A stretch of DNA of 33,344 nucleotides, taken from the NCBI RefSeq assembly GCF_014192055.1, contig NZ_JACHXM010000037.1, positions 1 to 33,344 on the forward strand, read 5' to 3'. Every line of letters begins with the position of its first letter. Position 1 is the first letter of the stretch. Of this stretch, positions 1 through 7,738 are shown piece by piece. The stretch comes from Halomonas organivorans. Lineage in GTDB: Bacteria; Pseudomonadota; Gammaproteobacteria; Pseudomonadales; Halomonadaceae. The notes beneath the pieces were generated by a model that did no database searches, was not told the DNA's origin, and saw nothing but the letters and a program-made list of their open reading frames with translations. A program made the translations under genes and the position numbers.

Positions 1-741
1 GACAAGGCGAACGCCACCGTCACCGCCAACAGCGATAGCGTGACCTACAACGGCACCACGCAGAACGTCAGCGGCTTTACCGCCAGCGGCCTGGTGGGCG
101 GCGAAGACGAAAGCGTGCTCAGCGGCGTGACCACCAGCGGCGGCAGCGGCAAAGACGCGGGCACTTACGCTCACACCGCCAGCGGATCGGACGGCAACTA
201 CCTGCTGACCTTCGTGGCGGGAGAGCTAACGGTCACCCCTCGCCCGGTCACCTTAACCGCGGATGACCAACGCAAGCGCCACGGCCAGGCCGACCCGGCC
301 CTCAGTTGGCAGGCCGGCTGTGGTGCAGCAACAACTGACTGCGGCCTAGTGGCCGACGAGAGCCTGACTGGTGACCTGCTCCGGAAGCCCGGTGAAGAGG
401 TGGGGCGCTATGCCATCGAGCAGGGCTCGCTGACTGACACCGCCAACCCCAACTATGTCATCACTTTTGAGGAAGGCGAGTTGTTGATTGCCCCCCTCCC
501 CCCCACGCCGGAGCCGGAGCCCGAACCCGAGCCGAGCCCAGAACCGGAAAAAAGCGGCTCGATAGCCTACCCCGCGGAGGTAAGCATCGCAGTATTGCAA
601 CGGCGCACCACCGATAAGGCAGGGACAGCGCTGACGGAGAATGAACCGGCACCGCAACCCTTCGAGACGCTGCACCTGCGTGTGGAAGAAGACGGTATTC
701 GCCTACCAGCCGGCGTCAATACCACACCTTTCTCGCCCTGA
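1..741 (+). CDS. Two-partner-secretion exoprotein (TpsA / filamentous haemagglutinin-like), C-terminal part only
   Basis: The frame is open from the first base, so the gene starts upstream of the window and only the last 246 residues are visible. They contain two successive MBG/YDG-type beta-sandwich repeats. The first covers about residues 4-80 (motif VTYNGTTQ, then DAGTY, then GNYLLTFVAGELTV). The second covers about 81-164 (VTLTADDQRKRHGQADPALS, then NPNYVITFEEGELLI). A Pro/Glu-rich linker (PEPEPEPEPSPEPE) and a roughly 75-residue tail follow. Such repeats are typical of large secreted adhesins exported by a dedicated outer-membrane TpsB pore. The next gene, 9 bp downstream, is such a pore, which supports the call. 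The N-terminal TPS secretion domain that would prove the assignment lies outside the window. The cargo's target is unknown, with adhesion or biofilm formation an inference from the family. Confidence 0.8.
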   Translation, partial: DKANATVTANSDSVTYNGTTQNVSGFTASGLVGGEDESVLSGVTTSGGSGKDAGTYAHTASGSDGNYLLTFVAGELTVTPRPVTLTADDQRKRHGQADPALSWQAGCGAATTDCGLVADESLTGDLLRKPGEEVGRYAIEQGSLTDTANPNYVITFEEGELLIAPLPPTPEPEPEPEPSPEPEKSGSIAYPAEVSIAVLQRRTTDKAGTALTENEPAPQPFETLHLRVEEDGIRLPAGVNTTPFSP

Positions 742-750
742 GCGCCGCAA

Positions 751-2454
751 ATGGATCATTGCCACGGGGAAATGGAAACCATGCAATCGCCATATGAGAT
801 CACGACCTTTCGCCCCAAGCCGGGGCGGAGACGACCAACCTGCCTGGGCCTGGCGCTACTCGGCGGGCTGCTGGCAGGCCCGGAGACCCGGGCCCAGACA
901 CCGCCGGATGCCGGTCAGATCCTGCAACAGAGCCAACCGGAAACCATCGCGCCACGTTCTTCCTCCATGACATGGGAGCTAGGAGGCGACCCCTTGGTAG
1001 AGGAACAGGACGGCGGTCAGCAGATCACCTTGTCGGGGGTTCGCTTCGAGGGCAATACCCGCTTCTCCGACGAGGCATTGAAAGAGGTAATTCATGACCT
1101 CCTGAACGAGCCTCTGGATCTGGCCGGGCTGCGCCATCTGGCCAACCAGGTTAGCCGCTATTATCGCCAGCAAGGTTACCTCTTCGCCCGCGCCTTCCTG
1201 CCCGCCCAATCCCTGGATGATGGCGTCCTGACCCTTCGGGTGCTCGAGGGGCGCTATGGCCAGGCCGAGGCTACCAGCGACGATGCCGCACTGGCCGATG
1301 CCGCACGCCCCTACCTGGCGCCGCTGGCCACGGGACGCCTGATCGAGTCGGCCCCATTGGAGCGTCAATTGCTGCTGCTAGGCGACCTGCCGGGCCTCTC
1401 CGTAACGCCGATCATGCGCCCGGGGGCAGAGTTGGGCCAGGGCGACCTGGAAGTACGGGTAGGCGACGCCGAGCGCCTGGCCGTCGAGTTGGGCGCTGAT
1501 AACCACGGCAGCCGCTTCTCAGGGGAATATCGCGCTCGCGCCACGCTTGCCGCCCATCGGGTATTGAGCGTCGGCGACGAGCTGAACCTCTCCGCACTCT
1601 ACACCAACGAAGCGACCTGGCTGGGGAATATAAGCTACTCACGCCCCCTGGGCGCCAACGGTCTACGCGGAGAAGTGGGCTATGCGCATACCGATTACAC
1701 CCTGGGCAGGGGGTTCGAAGGCTACACCGGTACGGCGGCGGTCTATTCGGCAACGCTTAGCTACCCGCTTCTACGCAGCCAGCAGGCCAATGTGTCACTG
1801 AGCGCGCGTTACCAGTACAAGGATCTGGACGACAACATCGATTTTGCCGACTACCGCAAGGCCACCGAGAGCCACGGCCTGCCGCTCGGCGTGCGCTTCG
1901 ATGCCCGCGACGGCCTGGGTCGGGGTGGCATCACCTTCGGTACCCTAGCAGTGACGCCGGGTACGCTGGAGCAGTCGCAAACCAGCATGGCCGAGAGCAA
2001 TTATGGCTTTACCAAGCTCAACCTGAATGTGGCGCGCGTGCAGTCGCTCGGCCATGGCCTCGATCTGTATGGCCGACTGAACGCCCAATGGGCGGATCGC
2101 GACGACCTGGATGGCTCGGAAAGCATTTATTTAGGTGGCCCCTATGGCGTGCGGGCCTTTCCCACCGGTGAGGGCTCTGATAGCCGGGGCTGGCTGGCCC
2201 AAATGGAGCTACGCTATCGGGCCAGTGAGGCTCTCGTACCCTATCTATTCTATGATCTGGGCCACACCCCCAACGGCGGCCTCGACAGCGGTGACTCACG
2301 CTCCCTGGCCGGCACCGGGATGGGGCTGCGCTACCAGCACGCCGGCTTTCATCTGGATATCAGCAGTGCCTGGGAAGTCCGCGGCGGCGATGCGCTGTCG
2401 GACAACCACCAACGCGACCCGCGTATCTGGGCCACCGCCGCATATCGATTTTAA
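751..2454 (+). CDS. ShlB/FhaC/HecB-family outer-membrane transporter (TpsB)
   Basis: The product (567 aa) is the outer-membrane pore that exports the TpsA exoprotein encoded just upstream. An Arg-rich start and a hydrophobic stretch (LGLALLGGLLAG, residues 32-43) ending at ARA-Q form a signal peptide. A POTRA domain follows at about residues 90-168 (ITLSGVRFEGNTRF to VLEGRYG), then a long ShlB-type beta-barrel region. The chain ends in Phe (TAAYRF), the usual C-terminal signature of outer-membrane barrels. Length matches the family (about 550-580 aa). A better ATG may be at 781: it has GGGGA about 10 bases upstream and gives a more normal signal peptide. The 751 ATG has only a weak ribosome site. 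The gene order here is exoprotein first, transporter second. The 9-bp gap to the upstream stop suggests co-transcription. Confidence 0.9.
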   Translation: MDHCHGEMETMQSPYEITTFRPKPGRRRPTCLGLALLGGLLAGPETRAQTPPDAGQILQQSQPETIAPRSSSMTWELGGDPLVEEQDGGQQITLSGVRFEGNTRFSDEALKEVIHDLLNEPLDLAGLRHLANQVSRYYRQQGYLFARAFLPAQSLDDGVLTLRVLEGRYGQAEATSDDAALADAARPYLAPLATGRLIESAPLERQLLLLGDLPGLSVTPIMRPGAELGQGDLEVRVGDAERLAVELGADNHGSRFSGEYRARATLAAHRVLSVGDELNLSALYTNEATWLGNISYSRPLGANGLRGEVGYAHTDYTLGRGFEGYTGTAAVYSATLSYPLLRSQQANVSLSARYQYKDLDDNIDFADYRKATESHGLPLGVRFDARDGLGRGGITFGTLAVTPGTLEQSQTSMAESNYGFTKLNLNVARVQSLGHGLDLYGRLNAQWADRDDLDGSESIYLGGPYGVRAFPTGEGSDSRGWLAQMELRYRASEALVPYLFYDLGHTPNGGLDSGDSRSLAGTGMGLRYQHAGFHLDISSAWEVRGGDALSDNHQRDPRIWATAAYRF

Positions 2455-2490
2455 GCGAAGAGGCCCCCTCGCCCCAACCGATCGATGTAC

Positions 2491-2526
2491 GCAGAAGGGC
2501 CGCCCCAACCGGGGCGGCCCTTCCGC
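2491..2526. terminator. Bidirectional hairpin terminator between tpsB and the glycine-zipper gene
   Basis: Arms 2491-2506 and 2511-2526 pair over 16 bp with one mismatch around an AACC loop. The stem is very GC-rich. There is no long T tract on either side, so it may act with Rho or as a 3' stabiliser. It lies between two convergent genes and could serve both. Confidence 0.7.
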
Positions 2527-2574
2527 TGTGTGGGCGCGCCATGGATACCGGGCCATGGCGCCATAGCGAGGCAC

Positions 2575-3123
2575 TCAGCTCTCGGTGCGAGGCTCTCCCC
2601 ACTGCGGCTCACCGTTGACCACGCGAACCGTCTCGCCCTCGGGGCGCCGGTCCAGCCGGCTGGTGTGCGCCTGGCCGTCGTAGCGCCAGCTGACCTCGTA
2701 ACCGGTGGTCTCCTGGTGGGAGTCGGTGACGGTGTGGCAGCGTTGCTCGGTGGTGGAGACGGTCTGGCCGGCCTCGACGCGGCGCTGGACCTCGCGGCCC
2801 GCGAAACCGCCGCCGATGGCACCGGCTACGGTGGCGATCTTCTTGCCGCTGCCGCCGCCGATCTGGTTGCCCAGCAGCCCGCCGACGATGGCACCGGCCG
2901 CCGTGCCGACCACGCTGTGCGGGTCGCGGGTCGGCGCCTGGCGCTGCACCACCACGTTCTCGCACACCTCGCGAGGCGTCTCCACGGTGCGGGTCAAGGG
3001 CTCGACCCCTGTGATGTCGGCAAACTGGGGCTGACGGCTTTCCTGGACCTGCCAGGCCCCGAAGGCCATGCCGCCAAGACCCAGTACCGCCAGGACGCTC
3101 CCCACCACGATCGACTTGCTCAT
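2575..3123 (-). CDS. Glycine-zipper 2TM-domain envelope protein
   Basis: This is a 182-residue protein. Residues 5-23 form one N-terminal hydrophobic segment, either a membrane anchor or an uncleaved signal. The region at about 71-112 is a glycine zipper (VVGTAAGAIVGGLLGNQIGG, then VAGAIGGGFAG), the pattern of the glycine zipper 2TM family (SlyB / 17-kDa antigen-like proteins). Cys54 and Cys128 flank the zipper and could form a disulfide. There is no lipobox, unlike SlyB. The C-terminal part (YEVSWRYDGQ to the end) resembles the conserved tail of this family. An AGAGGTG ribosome site precedes the ATG. Family members sit in the envelope and are often stress-induced, but the exact role is unknown. 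The gene stands alone, convergent with tpsB. Confidence 0.75.
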   Translation of the reverse strand: MSKSIVVGSVLAVLGLGGMAFGAWQVQESRQPQFADITGVEPLTRTVETPREVCENVVVQRQAPTRDPHSVVGTAAGAIVGGLLGNQIGGGSGKKIATVAGAIGGGFAGREVQRRVEAGQTVSTTEQRCHTVTDSHQETTGYEVSWRYDGQAHTSRLDRRPEGETVRVVNGEPQWGEPRTES

Positions 3124-3453
3124 GTTTCACCTCTTGTCGGGTTGTCGGGCGCTCGGGGCGCCACTCGCTGGAATCCTGGGAATCGCTCCAGACGGCTGCG
3201 ATGGTCGACCACGGCGCCTCCTGCGCCGCTTTTGACGTCGGTCAGTATCGCCCCTCATCACCCGCCGCTCCAGTCGCTGCGGCGGGGTTTCACAGTTGCT
3301 GCGCCCCTGTCGCCGGGCAACGACACTCGCTACCGACCCCGAGTCGTCTGTCGCCAGAACGCATGCCGGGGTCGCCATGAGGCACTCCGGTGCCCCGAGG
3401 TGCATTAGCTTGACAGGATGGGGCACGCACCCGGGCAACGGAGGAGCACGACC
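3124..3453. other. Intergenic region, 330 bp, divergent promoters
   Basis: This stretch separates two divergent genes and should hold both promoters. I see no convincing sigma-70 pair. A small hairpin (arms 3212-3217 and 3223-3228) is followed by CTTTTG and could end a short plus-strand transcript. No RNA gene or riboswitch was recognised. A GGAGGAG ribosome site lies just before 3454. Confidence 0.4.
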
Positions 3454-6021
3454 ATGGCGACCTTCCCCACGCAGGCGGACGCGGTGATCATCGGTCAGGG
3501 AGGCATCGTCGGCGCCTCCGTGGCCCATCACCTGATCGAGCTGGGCTGGAGCAATCTGGTGGGCCTCGACAAGTCGTCTATCCCCTCGGATATCGGCTCC
3601 ACGGCCCACGCCTCGGACTTCTGCTTCATGACCGCCCACGACAAGATGTCGTGCTACACCACCACCTACAGCCAGCGCTTCTTTGAGGCCCGCGGGCACT
3701 ATGCGCGCATCGGCGGACTGGAGGTGGCCCGGGTCGGCGACGACGAGCGCATGGCGGAGCTCGCCCGCAAGGTGGCCTCGGGCAAGGCCTTCGGCACCCG
3801 GGCGCGGCTGGTCGACCCCGACGAGGCCGCCGAGCGCTTCCCGCTGCTCGACAAGACGCTGATCCAGGGGGCGCTGTGGGACCCGGATGCCGGCCTGGTG
3901 GTGCCGCGTTCCCAGCAGGTCGCCGGCGAGCTGATCGAGGAGGCCAAGGCCTCCGGGAAGCTCGCCGCCTTCGCCGACACCCCGGCGCTGGCCATCGACG
4001 TCCGCGACGGCAGGGTGCACGGCGTCGAGACGGCCAAGGGCTATATCGCCACCCCGGTGGTCATCGTCACCTCCGGCATCTGGGGGCCGCTCCCCGCGGC
4101 GCTGGGCGGGGCCGCCCTGCCGCTGATGCCGGTGGAGCACCCGCTGCTGTTCTTCGGCCCCTTCGATACCTTCGCCGGCACCGGCAAGGAGATCGGCTAC
4201 CCGCTGCTGCGCGATCAGGGCAATTCCGCCTACCTGCGCGACACCGGCGACCCCGCCACCACCGAGGGCGGCCAGCTCGAATGGGGCTACTACGAGACTC
4301 GCGAACCCCGACTGGTGCGCCCCAGCGAGATCCTCGAGCGCCACCAGGCACGCCTCTCGCCCTCCATGCGCGACCTGGAACTCGATCAGGTCATGCACGC
4401 CTTCGAGCGCGCCATCGAGCTCACCCCGGTGCTCGGCGAGCTCGGCTGGGACGAGAAGCACTCCTTCAACGGCCTGCTTTCGGTGACCAACGACGGCGGC
4501 TCCCTGCTCGGCGAATCCCCAGAGACGCGCGGGCTGTGGTTCTGCGAGGCGGTATGGGTCAAGGACGGACCGGGCATGGGCAAGGTGCTGGCCGACTGGC
4601 TGACCACCGGGCATCCGGCGCTCGACCCGTTCGGCATCGACATCGCCCGCTTCTACCCGGTACAGAAGACGCCGGACTACGTCTATGGCCGCTGCCAGGA
4701 GATCGCCCGCAAGATCTACGACCCGGCGGTGCATCCTCGCGAGCCCTTCGAGTCCGGCCGCAACCTGCGCCGCGGCCCCTTCTGGCCTCGCGAGGTGGAG
4801 CTCGGCGGCCACTTCATGGAGGCCGCCGGCTGGGAACGCGCCCACGGCTATGCCGCCAACGACCGCCTGCTGGAACGCTACGGCGATCGCGTTCCGGAAC
4901 GCCCGGCCGAGTGGGACGCCCGGCACTTCTGGCGGGTCTCCAACGCCGAACACCTGGCGCTCAGCGACGACGTGGGCATGATCAACCTCTCCCACTTCGC
5001 CATCTTCGACCTGCGCGGCCCCGACGCCGAGGCGCTGCTGGAGTATCTCTCGGTGGCCAAGGTCGGCGGCGACACGCCGATCGGCAAGGGCGTCTACACC
5101 CACTTCCTCGACCAGCTCGGCGGAATCCACTCGGACCTGACCATCGTGCGCCTGGCCGCCGATGCCTACCGGGTGATCTGCGGCGGCGATACCGGTCACC
5201 GCGACCTGGTATGGCTGACCCGCCAGGCCGAGGCCCGTGGCCTGACACGCTGGCATCTGGAGGATCGCACCGACAGCCTGGCCACACTCGGCGTCTGGGG
5301 GCCCAATGCCCGACGCACCCTGCAGGCGCTGGCCGACGATCCCGAGGCCCTGTCTGTAGAGCGCTTTCCCTTCGCCACGGCCCGCGAGATCCGCCTGGGA
5401 GGATTGCCAGTATGGGCCTTCCGCATCTCCTACGTGGGCGAACAGGGCTGGGAGCTCTACGTGCCTTTCAGCTATGGCCTGGCCCTGTGGGACCGGCTCT
5501 TCGCGCTCGGCGTCACCCCGGTCGGCATCGAGACCTACGCCAACAGCCGTCGCCTGGAGAAGAGCCTGCGGCTGCAGAACGTCGACCTGCTGACCGAGTA
5601 CAACCTCTATGAGGCCGGCCTGGCCCGCCCCAAGGTCAAGGCCGCGGACTTCCACGGCAAGGCCGCCTACCTGGAGCAACGCGGCCGCGACCGGCAGCCG
5701 GCCTACCTGTGCACCCTGACCCTGGAAGACCCGCGGGACGCCCGGGGCCAGCCCCGCTTCCCGGTGGGCCAGGCGCCGATCCTCGATCCCGAGAGCGGCG
5801 ACGTGCTGGTGGATGCCCTGGGGCGGCGTTCCTACATCACCAGCTTCGCCTTCGGCCCCTCGGTGGGCAAGACCATCGCCCTGGGCTACCTGCCGACGGA
5901 GGCCGCCCGGGAGGGCGACACCCTGCTGATGGAATACTTCGGCGAGCACTACCCGATGCGCATCGCGGCGGTGGGCTACAAGCCGCTCTACGATCCCGAG
6001 AACCGCCGTCCCAAGAGTTGA
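3454..6021 (+). CDS. FAD-dependent dehydrogenase with GcvT domain (dimethylglycine/sarcosine dehydrogenase family)
   Basis: The 855-aa product has three parts. An N-terminal FAD-binding DAO domain has a dinucleotide fold GQGGIVG at residues 14-20. A central FAO_M-like linker lies at about 395-450. A C-terminal aminomethyltransferase (GcvT) region lies at about 470-855 and is expected to bind tetrahydrofolate. Length and order match mitochondrial-type dimethylglycine and sarcosine dehydrogenases, which oxidatively demethylate N-methylglycines and pass the one-carbon unit to folate. His52 in GSTAHASD aligns with the His that carries covalent FAD in DMGDH (GSTWHAAG in the animal enzymes). The residues after it differ (SDFCFMTAHDK), so the exact substrate is uncertain. 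The start at 3454 has a GGAGGAG site; an in-frame ATG at 3418 lacks one. No betaine-pathway genes are adjacent. The gene converges on the polyamine cluster. Confidence 0.85.
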   Translation: MATFPTQADAVIIGQGGIVGASVAHHLIELGWSNLVGLDKSSIPSDIGSTAHASDFCFMTAHDKMSCYTTTYSQRFFEARGHYARIGGLEVARVGDDERMAELARKVASGKAFGTRARLVDPDEAAERFPLLDKTLIQGALWDPDAGLVVPRSQQVAGELIEEAKASGKLAAFADTPALAIDVRDGRVHGVETAKGYIATPVVIVTSGIWGPLPAALGGAALPLMPVEHPLLFFGPFDTFAGTGKEIGYPLLRDQGNSAYLRDTGDPATTEGGQLEWGYYETREPRLVRPSEILERHQARLSPSMRDLELDQVMHAFERAIELTPVLGELGWDEKHSFNGLLSVTNDGGSLLGESPETRGLWFCEAVWVKDGPGMGKVLADWLTTGHPALDPFGIDIARFYPVQKTPDYVYGRCQEIARKIYDPAVHPREPFESGRNLRRGPFWPREVELGGHFMEAAGWERAHGYAANDRLLERYGDRVPERPAEWDARHFWRVSNAEHLALSDDVGMINLSHFAIFDLRGPDAEALLEYLSVAKVGGDTPIGKGVYTHFLDQLGGIHSDLTIVRLAADAYRVICGGDTGHRDLVWLTRQAEARGLTRWHLEDRTDSLATLGVWGPNARRTLQALADDPEALSVERFPFATAREIRLGGLPVWAFRISYVGEQGWELYVPFSYGLALWDRLFALGVTPVGIETYANSRRLEKSLRLQNVDLLTEYNLYEAGLARPKVKAADFHGKAAYLEQRGRDRQPAYLCTLTLEDPRDARGQPRFPVGQAPILDPESGDVLVDALGRRSYITSFAFGPSVGKTIALGYLPTEAAREGDTLLMEYFGEHYPMRIAAVGYKPLYDPENRRPKS

Positions 6022-6158
6022 GCCGCGGTCGTCGCGGATCAGCGTGGAGGCACTGACGCGGTGGAGCTGCACGGTCCGGCGCTCCGGCTTGCGGCGCGAT
6101 GAGAACACCGGAGGGCGCCCGAGCGAGACGGCTCATCGTTCCCGAGCCACGACAGGCG

Positions 6159-6195
6159 CCACCGCTCCGCGGTGGATCGCGCTGCGCAGCAGCGC
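6159..6195. terminator. Tandem hairpins between convergent genes
   Basis: Two adjacent perfect 7-bp stems are visible. One pairs 6159-6165 with 6169-6175, the other 6179-6185 with 6189-6195, each with a 3-base loop. They lie between the convergent dehydrogenase and puuB genes, where both transcripts should end. Neither has a T tract, so confidence is modest. Confidence 0.4.
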
Positions 6196-6277
6196 TCCCA
6201 CGAATGACAGCGTTACCGCTAGATAATAGCCGCCGATGCGCTTGCCCGAGTCATCCACGTTCGAGCCAGGGCACGGT

Positions 6278-7570
6278 TCAGATCCCCAGGCGGTCGCGGG
6301 TCTCGTAGTACCAGGCGCCCATGGCCGAGAGCGGCACGCGCAGCATCCGCCCGCCCGGGAACGGCAGGTGCGGCAGGTCGGCGAAGGCGTCGAAGCGCTC
6401 CTCGCGCCCGGTCATGGCCTCGGCGATCAGCCGCCCGGCCAGGTGGGTGCAGGTCACGCCGTGGCCGGAGTAGCCCTGGGCGTAGTAGACGTTGTCGTTG
6501 ATCACCCCGAACTGCGGCAGCCGGTTGAGGGTCATCAGGAAGGTACCGCTCCAGGCGTAGTCGACGCGCACGTCGTCGAGGCCCGGGAAGGTCCTGAGCA
6601 TCTTGGGCCGAATCACCGCCTCGATGTTGGCCGGATCCTGGCCGCCGTAGTTGACCCCACCGCCGTAGATCAGGCGGTTGTCGGCGGTCAGCCGGAAATA
6701 GTCGAGCAGGTAGTTGCAGTCCTCGACGGCGAGGTTGTTGGGCAGCAGCACCCGGGCGCGCTCCTCGCCCAGCGGCTCGGTGGTGATGATCTGGGTGCCG
6801 CAGGGCATCGACTTGCCTTCCAGCGCCGGCATGATGCCCTGGTGGTAGGCGTTGCCGGCCATCACCACCCGCTCGGCGCGAACCATGCCGCGGGGCGTGG
6901 ACAGCCGCACCGGCTGGCCATGCTCGATGGCCGTCACCGGCGTGCGCTCGTAGATTACCCCTCCCAGGGACTCCACCGCCGCGGCCTGCCCCAGCACCAG
7001 GTTGAGCGGATGGATATGGCCGCCGGAGTGATCGACCAGCGCGCCCACGTAGCGATCCGTGCCCACCTCGCGCTTGACGTCGCGCCCTTCCAGTAGCTCC
7101 AGCTCGCGATTGCCGTAGCGCTCCCACAGCGCCTTGTGCTCGACCAGGCCCTTCATCTGTCGATCATTGCAGGCGGCGAACAGGTTGCCCTCGCGCAGGT
7201 CGCAGTCGATGGCATAGCGGGCGATGCGTTCGCGGATGATGCGGTTGCCCTCGAAGGCCATATCGCCCAGCGCCCGGGCCGTCTCGTCGCCGTACTTGTC
7301 CTCGATGACGTCCATGTCACGGCTGTAGCTGTTGACGATCTGGCCGCCGTTGCGCCCGGAGGCCCCGAAGCCTACCCGGGCGGCCTCCAGCACCACGACC
7401 CTGTGACCCTGCTCGGCCAGGTGCAGGGCCGCGGAAATGCCGGTAAAGCCGGCTCCCACCACGCAGACGTCACAGCTCACTTCGCCCTCGAGAGCGGCAC
7501 GCTCGGGAGAAGGATTGGCGGTGGCGGCATACCAGGATCCGACGTGTTCGGTATCGTTCGAGACGCTCAT
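6278..7570 (-). CDS. puuB: Gamma-glutamylputrescine oxidoreductase (PuuB-like), copy 1
   Basis: This is a 430-residue cytoplasmic FAD enzyme of the DAO superfamily. It would oxidise gamma-glutamylputrescine to the gamma-glutamyl aldehyde, with release of ammonia and peroxide, the step after PuuA. The FAD-binding GAGFTG lies at residues 39-44 and is followed by the family motif GFGASGRNGGQ. The C-terminal half holds YAQGYSGHGV, typical of PuuB. Length matches E. coli PuuB (426 aa). A GGAGG site lies just before the ATG. A terminator after puuA and a separate promoter (7613-7642) indicate that it is transcribed on its own as well as possibly by read-through. A paralogue of the same length starts the same cluster at 14442. 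Which of the two acts on which polyamine cannot be told from the sequence. Confidence 0.85.
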   Translation of the reverse strand: MSVSNDTEHVGSWYAATANPSPERAALEGEVSCDVCVVGAGFTGISAALHLAEQGHRVVVLEAARVGFGASGRNGGQIVNSYSRDMDVIEDKYGDETARALGDMAFEGNRIIRERIARYAIDCDLREGNLFAACNDRQMKGLVEHKALWERYGNRELELLEGRDVKREVGTDRYVGALVDHSGGHIHPLNLVLGQAAAVESLGGVIYERTPVTAIEHGQPVRLSTPRGMVRAERVVMAGNAYHQGIMPALEGKSMPCGTQIITTEPLGEERARVLLPNNLAVEDCNYLLDYFRLTADNRLIYGGGVNYGGQDPANIEAVIRPKMLRTFPGLDDVRVDYAWSGTFLMTLNRLPQFGVINDNVYYAQGYSGHGVTCTHLAGRLIAEAMTGREERFDAFADLPHLPFPGGRMLRVPLSAMGAWYYETRDRLGI

Positions 7571-7612
7571 GGGGCCTCCAGAGTGGTTATTTTATTTAAC
7601 ACATGATGCCCA

Positions 7613-7656
7613 ATGATACGGCGCATTGACGGAAAATGCCAAGGCATGAGACATGC
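7613..7656 (-). promoter_or_regulatory. Promoter of puuB copy 1 with overlapping dyads
   Basis: On the minus strand TTGGCA (7642-7637) and TATCAT (7618-7613) form a sigma-70 pair with an 18-bp spacer. Two dyads overlap the -35 side: ATGCC-AA-GGCAT (7636-7647) and GCATG-AGA-CATGC (7644-7656). A repressor or activator could bind there. The regulator is not identified. Confidence 0.55.
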
Positions 7657-7687
7657 TTTTCTTGCCATCCCTATACCCAACGCAAAA

Positions 7688-7710
7688 GGGCGCCGGCATG
7701 GCCGGCGCCC
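7688..7710 (-). terminator. Rho-independent terminator after puuA
   Basis: A perfect 10-bp GC stem (7688-7697 with 7701-7710) and a 3-base loop are followed on the minus strand by TTTTGCG. It lies about 30 bp past the puuA stop and ends the pot-puuA transcript before puuB. Confidence 0.8.
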
Positions 7711-7738
7711 TCTTCCCTGAGGCACATGGCTCGCGGAG

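Noticed and set aside
2470..2511. Direct repeat CGCCCCAACCG near the tpsB terminator
   Set aside because: It is short and probably part of the hairpin's GC-rich sequence, with no further copies seen.
3124..3453. A glycine riboswitch in front of the GcvT-fusion gene
   Set aside because: I could not trace the conserved glycine-aptamer core in this region.
3127..6108. A 993-codon minus-strand open frame opposite the FAD/GcvT dehydrogenase
   Set aside because: It is the shadow of a well-supported gene and has no recognisable domain.
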